DNA from: JAFGVL01 sp964546015
GTDB taxonomy: Bacteria; Bacteroidota; Bacteroidia; Bacteroidales; Paludibacteraceae
DNA: 64,000 nucleotides
Reading direction: 5' to 3'
NCBI GenBank assembly: GCA_964546015.1
Contig: CAZJHO010000003.1
Coordinates: 216,595 to 280,594 of the forward strand
Shown here: piece after piece, positions 9,401-16,151 of the stretch
How the letters are laid out: each line of letters starts with the position of its first letter
How positions within the stretch are numbered: the stretch's first letter is position 1
Program-made: the position numbers and the translations under genes
The notes under the pieces: model-generated
Database searches by the model: none
Seen by the model: only the letters and a program-made list of their open reading frames with translations
Told to the model about the DNA's origin: nothing

Positions 9401-10054
9401 TATCGCATAAAATAATAACACAAATCCCAATACCCAACAACAAATACTCAAAACATAAAAAACCTCATCAGGAGAATCACTTCCGGTAAGTGTAAATAAA
9501 TACTCGGATGAAGGAGAAAAAATTGCGCCATAATCAGTTGGAGAACCGGAACATATGGTTACCTGAGAATTAAACTCAAATCCTTCCGAAAAATCGTTCG
9601 CTAAATAATCATTGGTCGAAGTATAATTATTTTTAATTTTAATCAGAGCCAATACACGATAGTTTTTGTAGCTATCCTGCAAAGAAACACAATATGCGTT
9701 TTGCAACTGCAACAACGGATAATCCTGTTGTAAATCAGAGTATCGAATCGGAACACCCAAAGTATTTTCCGTCCAATAAATAAGATGGTCTTTCAGATAA
9801 ACATAATAGAAAATATCCGAAGATGTGGTAAGAGCAGGTATTTTGTCTTCGGCCAAATCTTTTTTTATTTCGTCCAAATGACGGCTTGCAGTTTCCCATT
9901 TCTTATTGAGTGTTTGTTGAAAAGACTTTGTCGTTAAATCATGGTTAGCCGGTTGATGATATAAATACTCAAACAACACTCCCAAACAAAAAAACACTAG
10001 AATGGATGCAGCTGTAATAAAAATTGATTTCTTTCTATTATTTTTTCTATTCAT
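6431..10054 (-). CDS. very large membrane sensor histidine kinase, NtrY-like
   Basis: 1207 aa. It has an N-terminal membrane helix (about 10-30), a periplasmic region, a block of about eight to ten hydrophobic segments (about 195-470), a second extracytoplasmic region, two helices near 710-770, a periplasmic loop of Cache/PAS-like size, a further helix near 905-930 and a HAMP domain (about 930-985). HisKA with the phospho-acceptor His in 'VTHEINNPLTPMK' follows at about 993, then HATPase_c with 'N-N-L-L-K-N-A', 'DNGAG' and 'GTGLGLAIV'. It autophosphorylates and passes phosphate to a response regulator not encoded nearby, so it is an orphan kinase. The signal is unknown. It lies 3 bp from rlmH and may share its transcript. 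Confidence 0.85.
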   Translation of the reverse strand: MNRKNNRKKSIFITAASILVFFCLGVLFEYLYHQPANHDLTTKSFQQTLNKKWETASRHLDEIKKDLAEDKIPALTTSSDIFYYVYLKDHLIYWTENTLGVPIRYSDLQQDYPLLQLQNAYCVSLQDSYKNYRVLALIKIKNNYTSTNDYLANDFSEGFEFNSQVTICSGSPTDYGAIFSPSSEYLFTLTGSDSPDEVFYVLSICCWVLGFVLLFYAIHRLYYFLGEKKLSFRYFGFSTVLSGAIVGICLWLEIPQLVFSTEFFSPVYYASGGWFASLGHLIVISLWVLMEVIVFVFNLERYRIEIFYKYRIIFIATFQLFCLCGFLLICLLFQNLIYNSSIRLVVSSIDSFTPQSILFLLLILCWFCCFVLLRVYGLRIVGKQFNGKQSLIYNGVISIVALIFCWIFNFNLLIPIWYFIFCVAIDFLYARKTLFFSFSHLSVLILLVSLFVVWFSTKHSDIKSANKYCTLAENIQLSEVLERNVFTEILFEDLNQSFYADQTFLEMVREKNPSVVAIQNYFHQNYFRGFWDNYDIKLFLYNLTEETQVDLEKVIFYSKLRNRSERIKDTRFYFCGDKKSKIDYLGILPFAERTLYIEFHSKLLMPSYSYPEPLFDNDNQSAIGKWVSVARYENGIILSQTGKFSYPSHINWIPSIEKKSFSFNYEGYTHHVYVNTENSATVVSLRERSLMFLFSYWVYLFVLYLVVLYAAYGIYFYYHRKSIEYSFRFYTKLQLSYLSLLIISFVAIFYVSANYVIDQYKDQQNRELQDKTKYVQQFIQETFKDVNRLKDQNIIDLGFYLQDLSRSYRTDIHIYDPQGYLLTSSQPLIFSKGLMSSYISSVPYFNKKDNYTQTEQIGKLNYLSAYTHIYNQKGKLLGYIAVPSFLSADEMHREIFSLLSKFINICLVIILLALVFSWLINRQLSKPIEALEDKLRSISLKGKNEKLYYPQKDEIGHLVEQYNRMVDQLEKSAEILAKSERETAWKQMARQVTHEINNPLTPMKLTIQQLQRMQASENGGFNEYFERSSKMLIEQIEHLSRIATSFSDFAKMPEAQFERINLQERLATVVNLFRHNNEQVSIEYIHPENEIIVLADKEQLGQVFNNLLKNAIQSIPSDRKGIVTITLKKQLKTVLIEIRDNGAGVADELKNKIFNPNFTTKTSGTGLGLAIVRNIVTGMRGKVWFETEANVGTAFFVELPFEVNNLE

Positions 10055-10057
10055 AAA

Positions 10058-10531
10058 TTACTGATGATGGTATGGTTCACCCTTTAAAATAGTCATAGCA
10101 CGATATAATTGTTCGATAAAAAATAAGCGTATCATTTGGTGCGATAAAGTCATTTGCGATATAGACAATTTTAAGTTCGCTCTATTGTAAAGCTTTTCAG
10201 AAAAACCATACGCACCACCAATTACAAAAACCAATCGTTTGGGTGAAGCAATCATCTTTTGTTCCAAAAATCGTGCAAAACCAACAGATGTAAATTCCTT
10301 TCCTCGTTCATCCAACAATACAACATCATCACTATCTTCGAGAAAATCAAAAATCAAATCCGAAGTTTTGTCTTTTTGTTGCTCAAAAGAAAGACTTTTA
10401 GTGTTTTTCAAATCCGGAATTATTTCCATCTGAAACGACATATAATGTTTCAATCTGTTTTGATATACTAAAATGCCTTCCCGCATATAATTCTCGGCAG
10501 TTTTACCTACCATCAACAGAATAATTTTCAT
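10058..10531 (-). CDS. rlmH: 23S rRNA (pseudouridine(1915)-N3)-methyltransferase RlmH
   Basis: 157 aa SPOUT-class methyltransferase of normal length. It methylates pseudouridine 1915 of 23S rRNA in helix 69 using S-adenosylmethionine. Family landmarks: the 'L-D-E-R-G-K-E' segment near residue 74, the knot motif 'F-V-I-G-G-A-Y-G' near 105, and the C-terminal 'L-S-Q-M-T-L-S-H-Q-M-I-R' with the final 'Y-R-A..G-E-P-Y-H-H'. The start overlaps the nadD stop by 4 bp, so the two are translationally coupled, as in many Bacteroidota. Confidence 0.95.
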   Translation of the reverse strand: MKIILLMVGKTAENYMREGILVYQNRLKHYMSFQMEIIPDLKNTKSLSFEQQKDKTSDLIFDFLEDSDDVVLLDERGKEFTSVGFARFLEQKMIASPKRLVFVIGGAYGFSEKLYNRANLKLSISQMTLSHQMIRLFFIEQLYRAMTILKGEPYHHQ

Positions 10532-11103
10532 CGGTATAATTTGTTTTTAGTAATAAAATCTACAACCGAAACAGGCAGAAAATCAGATATATTTTCATGT
10601 TTTTTTATCAATTCTCGTATCTCGGTAGAAGATACCGCAAATAATGGTGCATCTATCATTTGCACCTGCGGATATTGTTTCTTTAGATAATTTAACTCTG
10701 TCCCTTTACGAGGGTAAACAAATACAGAATAATCACTTAAAATAACTTGATAATCTTTCCAACGATGAAAAATTGCCAAATTATCTGCACCTATTATCAA
10801 TGAGAATTTGTTATCAGGATATAATTTTTTTAATTCGGTTAGTGTATTAATCGTATAATGAGGAGCCGGTAAATCAAACTCTATCGTACATATTCTAAAA
10901 CGAGGCTCATTTATAATAGCAAGATTCAGCATGTACATCCTTACCTCGTCCTTAGCCAAAAAAGTTTCCTCTTTCAACGGATTTTGCGGAGTAAGCACAA
11001 ACCAAATTTCTTCAAATCCGACAGTAGATAACAACTGTTTTGCCAAAGCCAAATGACCATTATGTATCGGATTAAAAGAACCAAAAAATAAACCTATATT
11101 CAT
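10528..11103 (-). CDS. nadD: nicotinate-nucleotide adenylyltransferase NadD
   Basis: 191 aa. It transfers AMP from ATP to nicotinate mononucleotide, the penultimate step of NAD synthesis. The nucleotidyltransferase signature 'G-S-F-N-P-I-H-N-G-H' is at residues 8-17 and the second motif 'S-S-T-E-I-R' near 160, as expected. It is upstream of and overlaps rlmH by 4 bp, so it is the probable first gene of the operon nadD-rlmH-(kinase). The tRNA-Ser gene lies beyond, on the opposite strand. Confidence 0.95.
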   Translation of the reverse strand: MNIGLFFGSFNPIHNGHLALAKQLLSTVGFEEIWFVLTPQNPLKEETFLAKDEVRMYMLNLAIINEPRFRICTIEFDLPAPHYTINTLTELKKLYPDNKFSLIIGADNLAIFHRWKDYQVILSDYSVFVYPRKGTELNYLKKQYPQVQMIDAPLFAVSSTEIRELIKKHENISDFLPVSVVDFITKNKLYR

Positions 11104-11248
11104 AGCATTACAGCACTACACAAAGAAATGCAATATTACTTATTTTAATAGAAAAACACAAAAAGGATTTTTCGAAAAACAAATATTGCCTAAATTAATA
11201 GCAGATAGAAGTTATTTCTGAAAAATTTTATTTTTTTTCAAAAAACCA

Positions 11249-11279
11249 TTTGCAGAAAACGAAAAGAGGCGTATCTTTG
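11249..11279 (+). promoter_or_regulatory. promoter of tRNA-Ser
   Basis: TTTG at 11249-11252, a 19-bp spacer, then TATCTTTG at 11272-11279: an exact fit to the Bacteroidota -33/-7 consensus, 25 bp upstream of the mature tRNA 5' end. Confidence 0.7.
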
Positions 11280-11304
11280 CAACGCTTTTCGCAAGAATAG
11301 TACT

Positions 11305-11389
11305 GGAGAGATGGCAGAGTGGTCGATTGCGGCGGTCTTGAAAACCGTTGTACTGCGAGGTACCGGGGGTTCGAATCCCTCTCTCTCCG
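11305..11389 (+). tRNA. tRNA-Ser (anticodon UGA)
   Basis: Acceptor stem GGAGAGA (11305-11311) pairs with TCTCTCC (11382-11388), discriminator G at 11389. The anticodon loop CTTGAAA gives anticodon TGA. The long variable arm marks a class II tRNA, and the T-arm has the standard GGTTCGAATCC. CCA is not encoded. The 3' end of this gene is the apparent attachment site of the downstream integrated element. Confidence 0.95.
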
Positions 11390-11390
11390 C
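11368..11390 (+). other. putative attL (3' end of tRNA-Ser)
   Basis: The last 23 nt of the tRNA region resemble 46788-46810. Both begin GGTTC, share AATCC and end in CTCTCCGC. An integrase gene follows within 300 bp, reading away from the tRNA, the usual layout for tRNA-targeted elements. The outer copy is diverged, so the exact core is uncertain. Confidence 0.5.
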
Positions 11391-11426
11391 TGGAAGCCTA
11401 AGACAAGAGGCGACAAAAGACGGACA

Positions 11427-11462
11427 AACCCTACAAGTTCAATGACTTGTAGGGTTTTTTGT
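11427..11462 (+). terminator. intrinsic terminator downstream of tRNA-Ser
   Basis: AACCCTACAAGT (11427-11438) pairs with ACTTGTAGGGTT (11445-11456), a 12-bp stem with a 6-nt loop followed by a T-run. It would end the tRNA transcript. Confidence 0.85.
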
Positions 11463-11564
11463 TTCTATTCTGTCTGGGTGTAAAAGTCAAAAAAAAGCCA
11501 AAAAACGACACACTTTGCGCTCTAAATCATACCCCTTTTGGGGAATTTGAAAAAGGGGTACGAT

Positions 11565-11605
11565 TTGTCCAAAATTGGCAGTGTGTTGTCCAAATTTGGC
11601 GGTGT
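11565..11605. repeat. two tandem 20-bp repeats upstream of the integrase
   Basis: TTGTCCAAAATTGGCAGTGT (11565-11584) and TTGTCCAAATTTGGCGGTGT (11586-11605) differ at only two positions and are phased by 21 bp, two helical turns. Lying between att and int, they are candidate integrase arm-type or excisionase sites, or operators for int. Just upstream is an inverted repeat, roughly TACCCCTTTT..AAAAAGGGGTA (11530-11560). Confidence 0.55.
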
Positions 11606-11612
11606 CCCATAA

Positions 11613-11662
11613 AACTCAAATTGAGATAGTTAAATTAATTTTGTAACATTAAAATTTGAGTT
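11613..11662 (+). promoter_or_regulatory. integrase promoter inside a 10-bp inverted repeat
   Basis: AACTCAAATT (11613-11622) is the exact inverse of AATTTGAGTT (11653-11662), which abuts the integrase ATG. Between them is the -7 box TAATTTTG (11636-11643). The arrangement could be an operator flanking the promoter, or an mRNA stem that hides the ribosome binding site. Confidence 0.4.
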
Positions 11663-12892
11663 ATGAGAAGTACATTTAGAGTTCTCTTTTTCCTAAAAAG
11701 AGATAAACAAAAAGCAAACGGAAACGTACCCCTTTTCTGTCGAATAACCATTGACAAGCAAGAAGCACGATTTGGCATGAAACAAGATGTCAATCCCTCT
11801 ATTTGGGATGTTAAGGCAGGTAGAGCAGTTGGACGAACCAGTGAGGTTGTTGAAATCAATTCTATCATTGATAAAACCAAATCATCCTTATTTAATGTAT
11901 ATAATGACCTTTTGCTAAGTGAGGTAAATGTTACCGCAGAAAAAGTCAAAAACTATTTTCTTGGCGGAGCGACTAAAACACACAATCTCCTTGAACAATT
12001 CATTCGCCATAATGAAGATGTAAAAAAACTGATAGGTATTAGCAAATCTAAAGCAACTTATCAAAAATACGAAGTAACAAGAAAACATCTTACCAATTTT
12101 ATCAAAGAGAAATATAATTTAAGCGATATTTCCTTTAAAGAAATTAACCATCTCTTTCTCACGGACTTTGAAGTCTATCTTTTAACTACTTGCGGTTGTA
12201 ATCCAAATACAACAGCTAAGTTCATGCAATTTTTCAAACGAATTGTAATCATAGCCAAAAATAATGGTTGGATAAGGATTGACCCTTTCGCCAATTACAA
12301 AATTCGTTTAAAGAAAGTCGATAGAGGTTATTTATCGCAAGAAGAAATAGAAGCAATAATGGCAAAGAAATTCTCTACAAAACGACTGGAACAGGTACGT
12401 GACATTTTTATCTTTTCTTGTTTTTGTGGATTAGCATATATAGATGTAAAAAAGTTGAGAAAAGAAAATATCCGCACTTCTTTTGACGGAAATCTATGGA
12501 TTATGGGGAAAAGAGAAAAAACAGATGTTACATTCTCTATTCCGTTACTTGATATACCCAAGAAGATACTGGAAAAGTATGAGGGCACTTTACCTGATAA
12601 TCGGATACTGCCAGTACCAAGTAATCAGAAGATGAATGCCTACCTCAAAGAGATAGGCGCATTATGTGAAATTGACAAAGAAATCTCATTTCATCTTGCA
12701 CGCCATACATTTGCTACTCTGACACTTAGCAAAGGTGTCTCTATTGAAAGTGTCAGCAAAATGTTAGGACATACTAATATCAAAACAACTCAAATCTACG
12801 CAAGAATAACTGATTCTAAAATCAGCCACGACATGAATGCCTTTGCAGGAAAAGTCAAAGAGATGAATGATAAATTAGTTGTTAATCAGTAA
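11663..12892 (+). CDS. tyrosine site-specific integrase
   Basis: 409 aa, the usual size for Bacteroidota phage/transposon integrases. It has an N-terminal arm-binding domain (1-100), a SAM-like core-binding domain (about 105-205) and a C-terminal catalytic domain. The catalytic part has 'H-L-A-R-H-T-F-A' (His and Arg) near 345, 'L-G-H-T-N-I-K-T-T-Q-I-Y' with the second His and the nucleophilic Tyr near 370-380, and a conserved Lys hairpin. At the first Arg position the sequence reads 'F-C-G-L-A-Y-I-D', that is Ala in place of Arg, a variant also known in CTnDOT-type integrases. It faces away from the tRNA-Ser and probably integrates the whole element there. Confidence 0.93.
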   Translation: MRSTFRVLFFLKRDKQKANGNVPLFCRITIDKQEARFGMKQDVNPSIWDVKAGRAVGRTSEVVEINSIIDKTKSSLFNVYNDLLLSEVNVTAEKVKNYFLGGATKTHNLLEQFIRHNEDVKKLIGISKSKATYQKYEVTRKHLTNFIKEKYNLSDISFKEINHLFLTDFEVYLLTTCGCNPNTTAKFMQFFKRIVIIAKNNGWIRIDPFANYKIRLKKVDRGYLSQEEIEAIMAKKFSTKRLEQVRDIFIFSCFCGLAYIDVKKLRKENIRTSFDGNLWIMGKREKTDVTFSIPLLDIPKKILEKYEGTLPDNRILPVPSNQKMNAYLKEIGALCEIDKEISFHLARHTFATLTLSKGVSIESVSKMLGHTNIKTTQIYARITDSKISHDMNAFAGKVKEMNDKLVVNQ

Positions 12893-12903
12893 AACACAAT
12901 ATC

Positions 12904-13425
12904 ATGGAACTACAAATTATTCAAAGCAAGATTTATGAAATCAGAGGAATTCGTGTCCTCTTGGATTTTGATTTAGCAGAAATGTATCAAGTGGAAACAA
13001 AAAATCTGAAACGTGCTGTAAGACGTAATATAGAGCGTTTCCCTGAAGATTTTATGTTTGAACTGACGGAAAGTGAAAACGAAGACTTGAGGTGCAATTT
13101 TGGCACCTCAAGTTGGGGCGGTAGTCGTTATCCCCCATTCGCATTCAGCGAACAAGGGGTTGCCCAACTTTCAAGTGTGCTGAACAGTCCTTTGGCTATT
13201 CAAGTAAATATCTCTATTATCAGAGCTTTCGTAACCTTGCGCCAATACGCTCTTGGTTATGCGGAGTTAAACCGAAAGTTGGAAGATTTTATGATAGAAA
13301 CCAATATGCAATTCGGCGATATTTATCAGGCTCTTACTGAATTGGCTTCGCAAAAGGAACTTGAAAACAAGCCCCGAAAACGTGTCGGTTTTAATGTTCA
13401 GCAAGATGAAGACATAGATAATTAA
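12904..13425 (+). CDS. ORF6N domain protein
   Basis: 173 aa. The N-terminal ORF6N DNA-binding-type domain is clear (about 5-90): 'I-Y-E-I-R-G-I-R-V-L-L-D-F-D-L-A-E-M-Y' then 'L-K-R-A-V-R-R-N..R-F-P-E-D-F-M-F-E-L' and 'F-A-F-S-E-Q-G-V-A'. ORF6N/KilA-N proteins are common accessory genes of phages and mobile elements; their role is usually unknown, with DNA binding suspected. It starts 11 bp after the integrase stop and is probably co-transcribed, so a role in regulating or escorting integration is possible. Confidence 0.85.
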   Translation: MELQIIQSKIYEIRGIRVLLDFDLAEMYQVETKNLKRAVRRNIERFPEDFMFELTESENEDLRCNFGTSSWGGSRYPPFAFSEQGVAQLSSVLNSPLAIQVNISIIRAFVTLRQYALGYAELNRKLEDFMIETNMQFGDIYQALTELASQKELENKPRKRVGFNVQQDEDIDN

Positions 13426-13467
13426 ATAAACGAAGCCTATTCCGTTGAAAAGAATAGGCTTCGTTGT

Positions 13468-13989
13468 TTATTGCATATATTGATATACCTTCTTGACAGC
13501 GTTGTTTTCGTATGATATTTCTTCTTTCAATACCCAATTTTTGTTGAGTTCCTTTGAGAATAATGGTATTCCCTTTTCGAGCGTTTCGGGAATATATGTG
13601 ATTATCATTTCGTCAATCAAATCATTGTCGAGCAATAACGAAGTCAGTTCCGCACCACCAACGAGCCATATATCTTTTCCACTCCCCCTTTTAAGTTGAG
13701 AAATTGTTTCAATGGCATTTTCTGTGATGAAATTTACACTCTCTTTTCCCATTATGGGATGACGAGTAACGATATAAACAATCTTATCTTTATATGGAAA
13801 AACAATATCCATTAGGCTCATTTCCTGATATGCGTTCCCGCCCATAATAACGGTATCGACCGAATTAAAGAAATCCTGATAATCTTCTTTTGAAGGTCTT
13901 AGCGTATTTATCAGCCAATCCATATCGCCGTCAGACGGAGCGATATATCCATCAATAGATGCCGTAATGTACAATTTGATTTTTTTCAT
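13468..13989 (-). CDS. dihydrofolate reductase / RibD C-terminal family protein
   Basis: 173 aa with the DHFR-like RibD_C fold: 'I-T-A-S-I-D-G-Y-I-A' at residues 8-17, 'D-T-V-I-M-G-G-N-A-Y' near 47 and 'D-I-W-L-V-G-G-A-E-L' near 105, the NADPH-binding Gly-Gly. Family members are cytoplasmic NAD(P)H reductases of pteridine or related substrates and are frequent mobile-element passengers. True trimethoprim-resistant DHFR activity is not implied, because the canonical folate-site motifs are absent. The gene is convergent with the ORF6N gene and preceded by an unusually long structured leader (13990-14255), suggesting RNA-level control. Confidence 0.8.
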   Translation of the reverse strand: MKKIKLYITASIDGYIAPSDGDMDWLINTLRPSKEDYQDFFNSVDTVIMGGNAYQEMSLMDIVFPYKDKIVYIVTRHPIMGKESVNFITENAIETISQLKRGSGKDIWLVGGAELTSLLLDNDLIDEMIITYIPETLEKGIPLFSKELNKNWVLKEEISYENNAVKKVYQYMQ

Positions 13990-14255
13990 GTCCTTTTTTT
14001 TATTGTTTCACACTTAAAAGAACATTCGCCAGACCAAAAAAGAAGCGTGGAACTCACACTGCTCCACCACGAGGTACTGGCATACCCAAAGAAGAAGACA
14101 GGCAAGTCCACGCTATACAATGTATAGCATGAACATTGCGCATCGGTCTCTTCTTTATTGAACTTGCCAGTTTTCGTGATGAGACGTTCAGCGAACGTTA
14201 TGTTATATATATAAATTGTAGAGTATTGATTTCTACAATTATACTATCATGTTTT
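13990..14255 (-). promoter_or_regulatory. long structured 5' leader of the DHFR-like gene (candidate riboregulator)
   Basis: From a TATCTTTG promoter (14262-14269) to the ATG at 13989 there are about 265 nt with no recognised ORF but several stems. These are TTGTAGA/TCTACAA (14216-14238), ACGTTC-AGC-GAACGT (14184-14198), the 17-nt palindrome GCTATACAATGTATAGC (14112-14128), and an outer stem GCGTGGA (14045-14051)/TCCACGC (14107-14113) enclosing a further GTGGA..TCCAC hairpin. GGCAAGT (14101-) can also pair with ACTTGCC (14163-), giving an alternative fold. The function is not known to me. Confidence 0.45.
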
Positions 14256-14261
14256 ACTCCG

Positions 14262-14295
14262 CAAAGATACTGATTTAATAAGATATATTATCAAA
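14262..14295 (-). promoter_or_regulatory. promoter of the DHFR-like gene
   Basis: Minus-strand TATCTTTG (14262-14269) with TTTG (14292-14295) 22 bp upstream, close to the consensus spacing. Confidence 0.5.
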
Positions 14296-14461
14296 AATTC
14301 TCATTTATGTATTGAGCTGTTCTCTATGTCCTATTTCTTCAAAATACAACCAAAAGTAAAATTTTTATCATAGTTCCTCTCAGAAGCCTCGAATATTTTA
14401 ATGTTCTTTTCGCGAAATCTCGAATATTCTTGTCGAAACTTGCGGTTTTCTTTGATTTTTT

Positions 14462-14595
14462 AACTGACACGAGAAATACACGAGAAAACCACAAAGAAAC
14501 ACGAAGAAACACGAGAAGTTTTTGAGATGACACGAAGAAACACAAGAAATACACGAGAAAACCACGAAAAGACACAAAGAAACCACGAGAAACTT
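14462..14595. repeat. degenerate purine-rich tandem repeat (ACACGARAA-type)
   Basis: About a dozen imperfect copies of ACACGAGAAA / ACACGAAGAA / ACACAAAGAA with an irregular 9-12-bp phase. Non-coding on the evidence here: frames through it give only repetitive Thr/Arg/Lys. It lies between the DHFR-like leader and the 3' end of the long minus-strand operon. Nearby CTCGAATATT occurs twice (about 14389 and 14423). Confidence 0.55.
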
Positions 14596-14665
14596 TTTGT
14601 CCCCCCAAAAATGCAAACTTAGGGCAACCTATATCAGTACGAAAGAAAGTAAACTTAGACAAAAA

Positions 14666-14696
14666 AAATCCTCGCATTATTGTAATGCAAGGATTT
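14666..14696. terminator. terminator of the long provirus-like operon
   Basis: A 14-bp stem with one mismatch (14666-14679 with 14683-14696) and a TTG loop. On the minus strand it is followed by eight T (complement of 14661-14668). It lies 50 bp beyond the stop of the last operon gene and closes the about 22-kb late transcript. Confidence 0.75.
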
Positions 14697-14746
14697 TATT
14701 AGGCTTGTTAGCTGTTCGCCAAACCTCTTATTATGTCATTCTAAAA

Positions 14747-16132
14747 TTATATTTCAAGTTCCCTTTCTTTTCCACCAAAGCGATTTTTACCCATTTTGGC
14801 AATCATATCCGAAACCTCAATAACTGCGTCCGCATTATGCTCAAATGCTTGTGAGCCGCGATAATTTCCTGCTTTTGTACATTGTAAAATCCACACATAC
14901 GCTTTATTATTAGGCAAGTTCTCCAAATCTGTCGGCTCTAATGCAAGGGTATTGATACTGTCAATAAAAACTACATCGAATTTCGACAGGTCTTTCGGCA
15001 ATTTATCATTGAGGTAAAGATTAGGGGTTGCAGCGTTGAGCCGCTCAACCTTTTCGCGCAATGTATGACCGAGTTTTTCCTCTCCTGCAACATACAACAC
15101 ACGCAAACCTACATTACTTGCAAGGTAGTGGGCAAACTTAATCGCAACAGTTGATTTTCCTCCACCTGCTTTACCGTAAATCATAATCTTGAAATTGCGA
15201 TTAGGCTTTCCTATAAAATTCGCCCATTTCCCTGTAAACGGAAGTGTATCGAATGTTGCACCAAGAAACTGCGTACTTTGTACACTTGTGCCAGACTTTG
15301 GTGTTTCAAACTCAATGCCTGCTAAACCGTACAGTCCCGATAATGTTTGTGCATCAATTTCGAGTGTGTTGGTTTCTCCTGCGATATAATCATCAAGCGA
15401 CTTCATTATTTCAGTAGGATACACATCGCTTTTTGAAATTCTCTCGCGTAATGCTTTGGCTTTTTCTTTCATTCCTTCTTTCCCTTGTATAGAAATAAAT
15501 GCCTTTATAAAAGCAATTTCAGGACTAACTTTTTGACTTTTGGCAATTTCTTTATACTTTTCGGCAATTTCAATAATCGCGTTTCCGTCTTTACTATCAA
15601 CGATTTTAATGAGGTTGCTCTGAATTTTCATAATCTCGTCTGCGTATGGCGATGTTTTGCGGATAACTTTTTCCACGATTGCCTTTTGCAACGAATTGAG
15701 TATGCGTAATGCCTTTTCTTGCTGTGTTTTTACCATTTTGCCGTCAAGCCCGCAAAAGCGTTTGATAAACCCAACTTCAGGTAGTATTTTTTCTACTCGT
15801 TGGGCATTATCCTCTTTGCTTTCTTTCTGCAAGGATTTTTTCACTTGCTCTTTTCGTTTTTCTTTTTGTTGCCTTTCCTTTTTCAAGGCTTTTTTAATGA
15901 CTTTTTTGTCTGTGGGTGTCAATTCTTCTTCTTCGCTGATTTCCGTTTCTTTTGAGCCATAACGCTGATTAAGTTGTAAAACGAACATATCAATACCACG
16001 TTTAACGACTTCCGAATTATTATAATCTTCGGGCTTTGTCTTGTTCATTAATTCAAAACGTTTCAAAAGGTCGCTGTCCGTTATTCCTGCTTTCGGAAAC
16101 TCCGTCCGAAAATTCTTTACTGTAAATGTCAT
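14747..16132 (-). CDS. RecA-fold ATPase with long helical N-terminus
   Basis: 461 aa. The C-terminal third is a P-loop ATPase of the RecA/RadA/Sak4-like type: Walker A GKAGGGKST at about 316-324 and Walker B 'D-V-V-F-I-D-S-I' near 387, then a compact end without a nuclease or Lon domain. The first 300 residues are Lys/Glu-rich and helical (about 75-115 strongly coiled) and unlike anything I recognise. In phages Sak4-like ATPases act in single-strand annealing or recombination. As the only standalone motor-type ATPase of the train it could instead serve genome packaging, which is speculative. It is the last gene of the operon, 19 bp after the helicase. Confidence 0.65.
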   Translation of the reverse strand: MTFTVKNFRTEFPKAGITDSDLLKRFELMNKTKPEDYNNSEVVKRGIDMFVLQLNQRYGSKETEISEEEELTPTDKKVIKKALKKERQQKEKRKEQVKKSLQKESKEDNAQRVEKILPEVGFIKRFCGLDGKMVKTQQEKALRILNSLQKAIVEKVIRKTSPYADEIMKIQSNLIKIVDSKDGNAIIEIAEKYKEIAKSQKVSPEIAFIKAFISIQGKEGMKEKAKALRERISKSDVYPTEIMKSLDDYIAGETNTLEIDAQTLSGLYGLAGIEFETPKSGTSVQSTQFLGATFDTLPFTGKWANFIGKPNRNFKIMIYGKAGGGKSTVAIKFAHYLASNVGLRVLYVAGEEKLGHTLREKVERLNAATPNLYLNDKLPKDLSKFDVVFIDSINTLALEPTDLENLPNNKAYVWILQCTKAGNYRGSQAFEHNADAVIEVSDMIAKMGKNRFGGKERELEI

Positions 16133-16151
16133 AACTGTATATTTTAATTGT

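Noticed and set aside
13468..13989. Trimethoprim-resistance dihydrofolate reductase
   Set aside because: The sequence is RibD_C-like and lacks the typical folate-site motifs of DfrA/DfrB, so resistance is not claimed.
14339..14677. 112-codon minus-strand frame over the purine-rich repeats
   Set aside because: Phe/Val/Ser repeat composition follows directly from the DNA repeats; no start signal and it runs through the operon terminator region.
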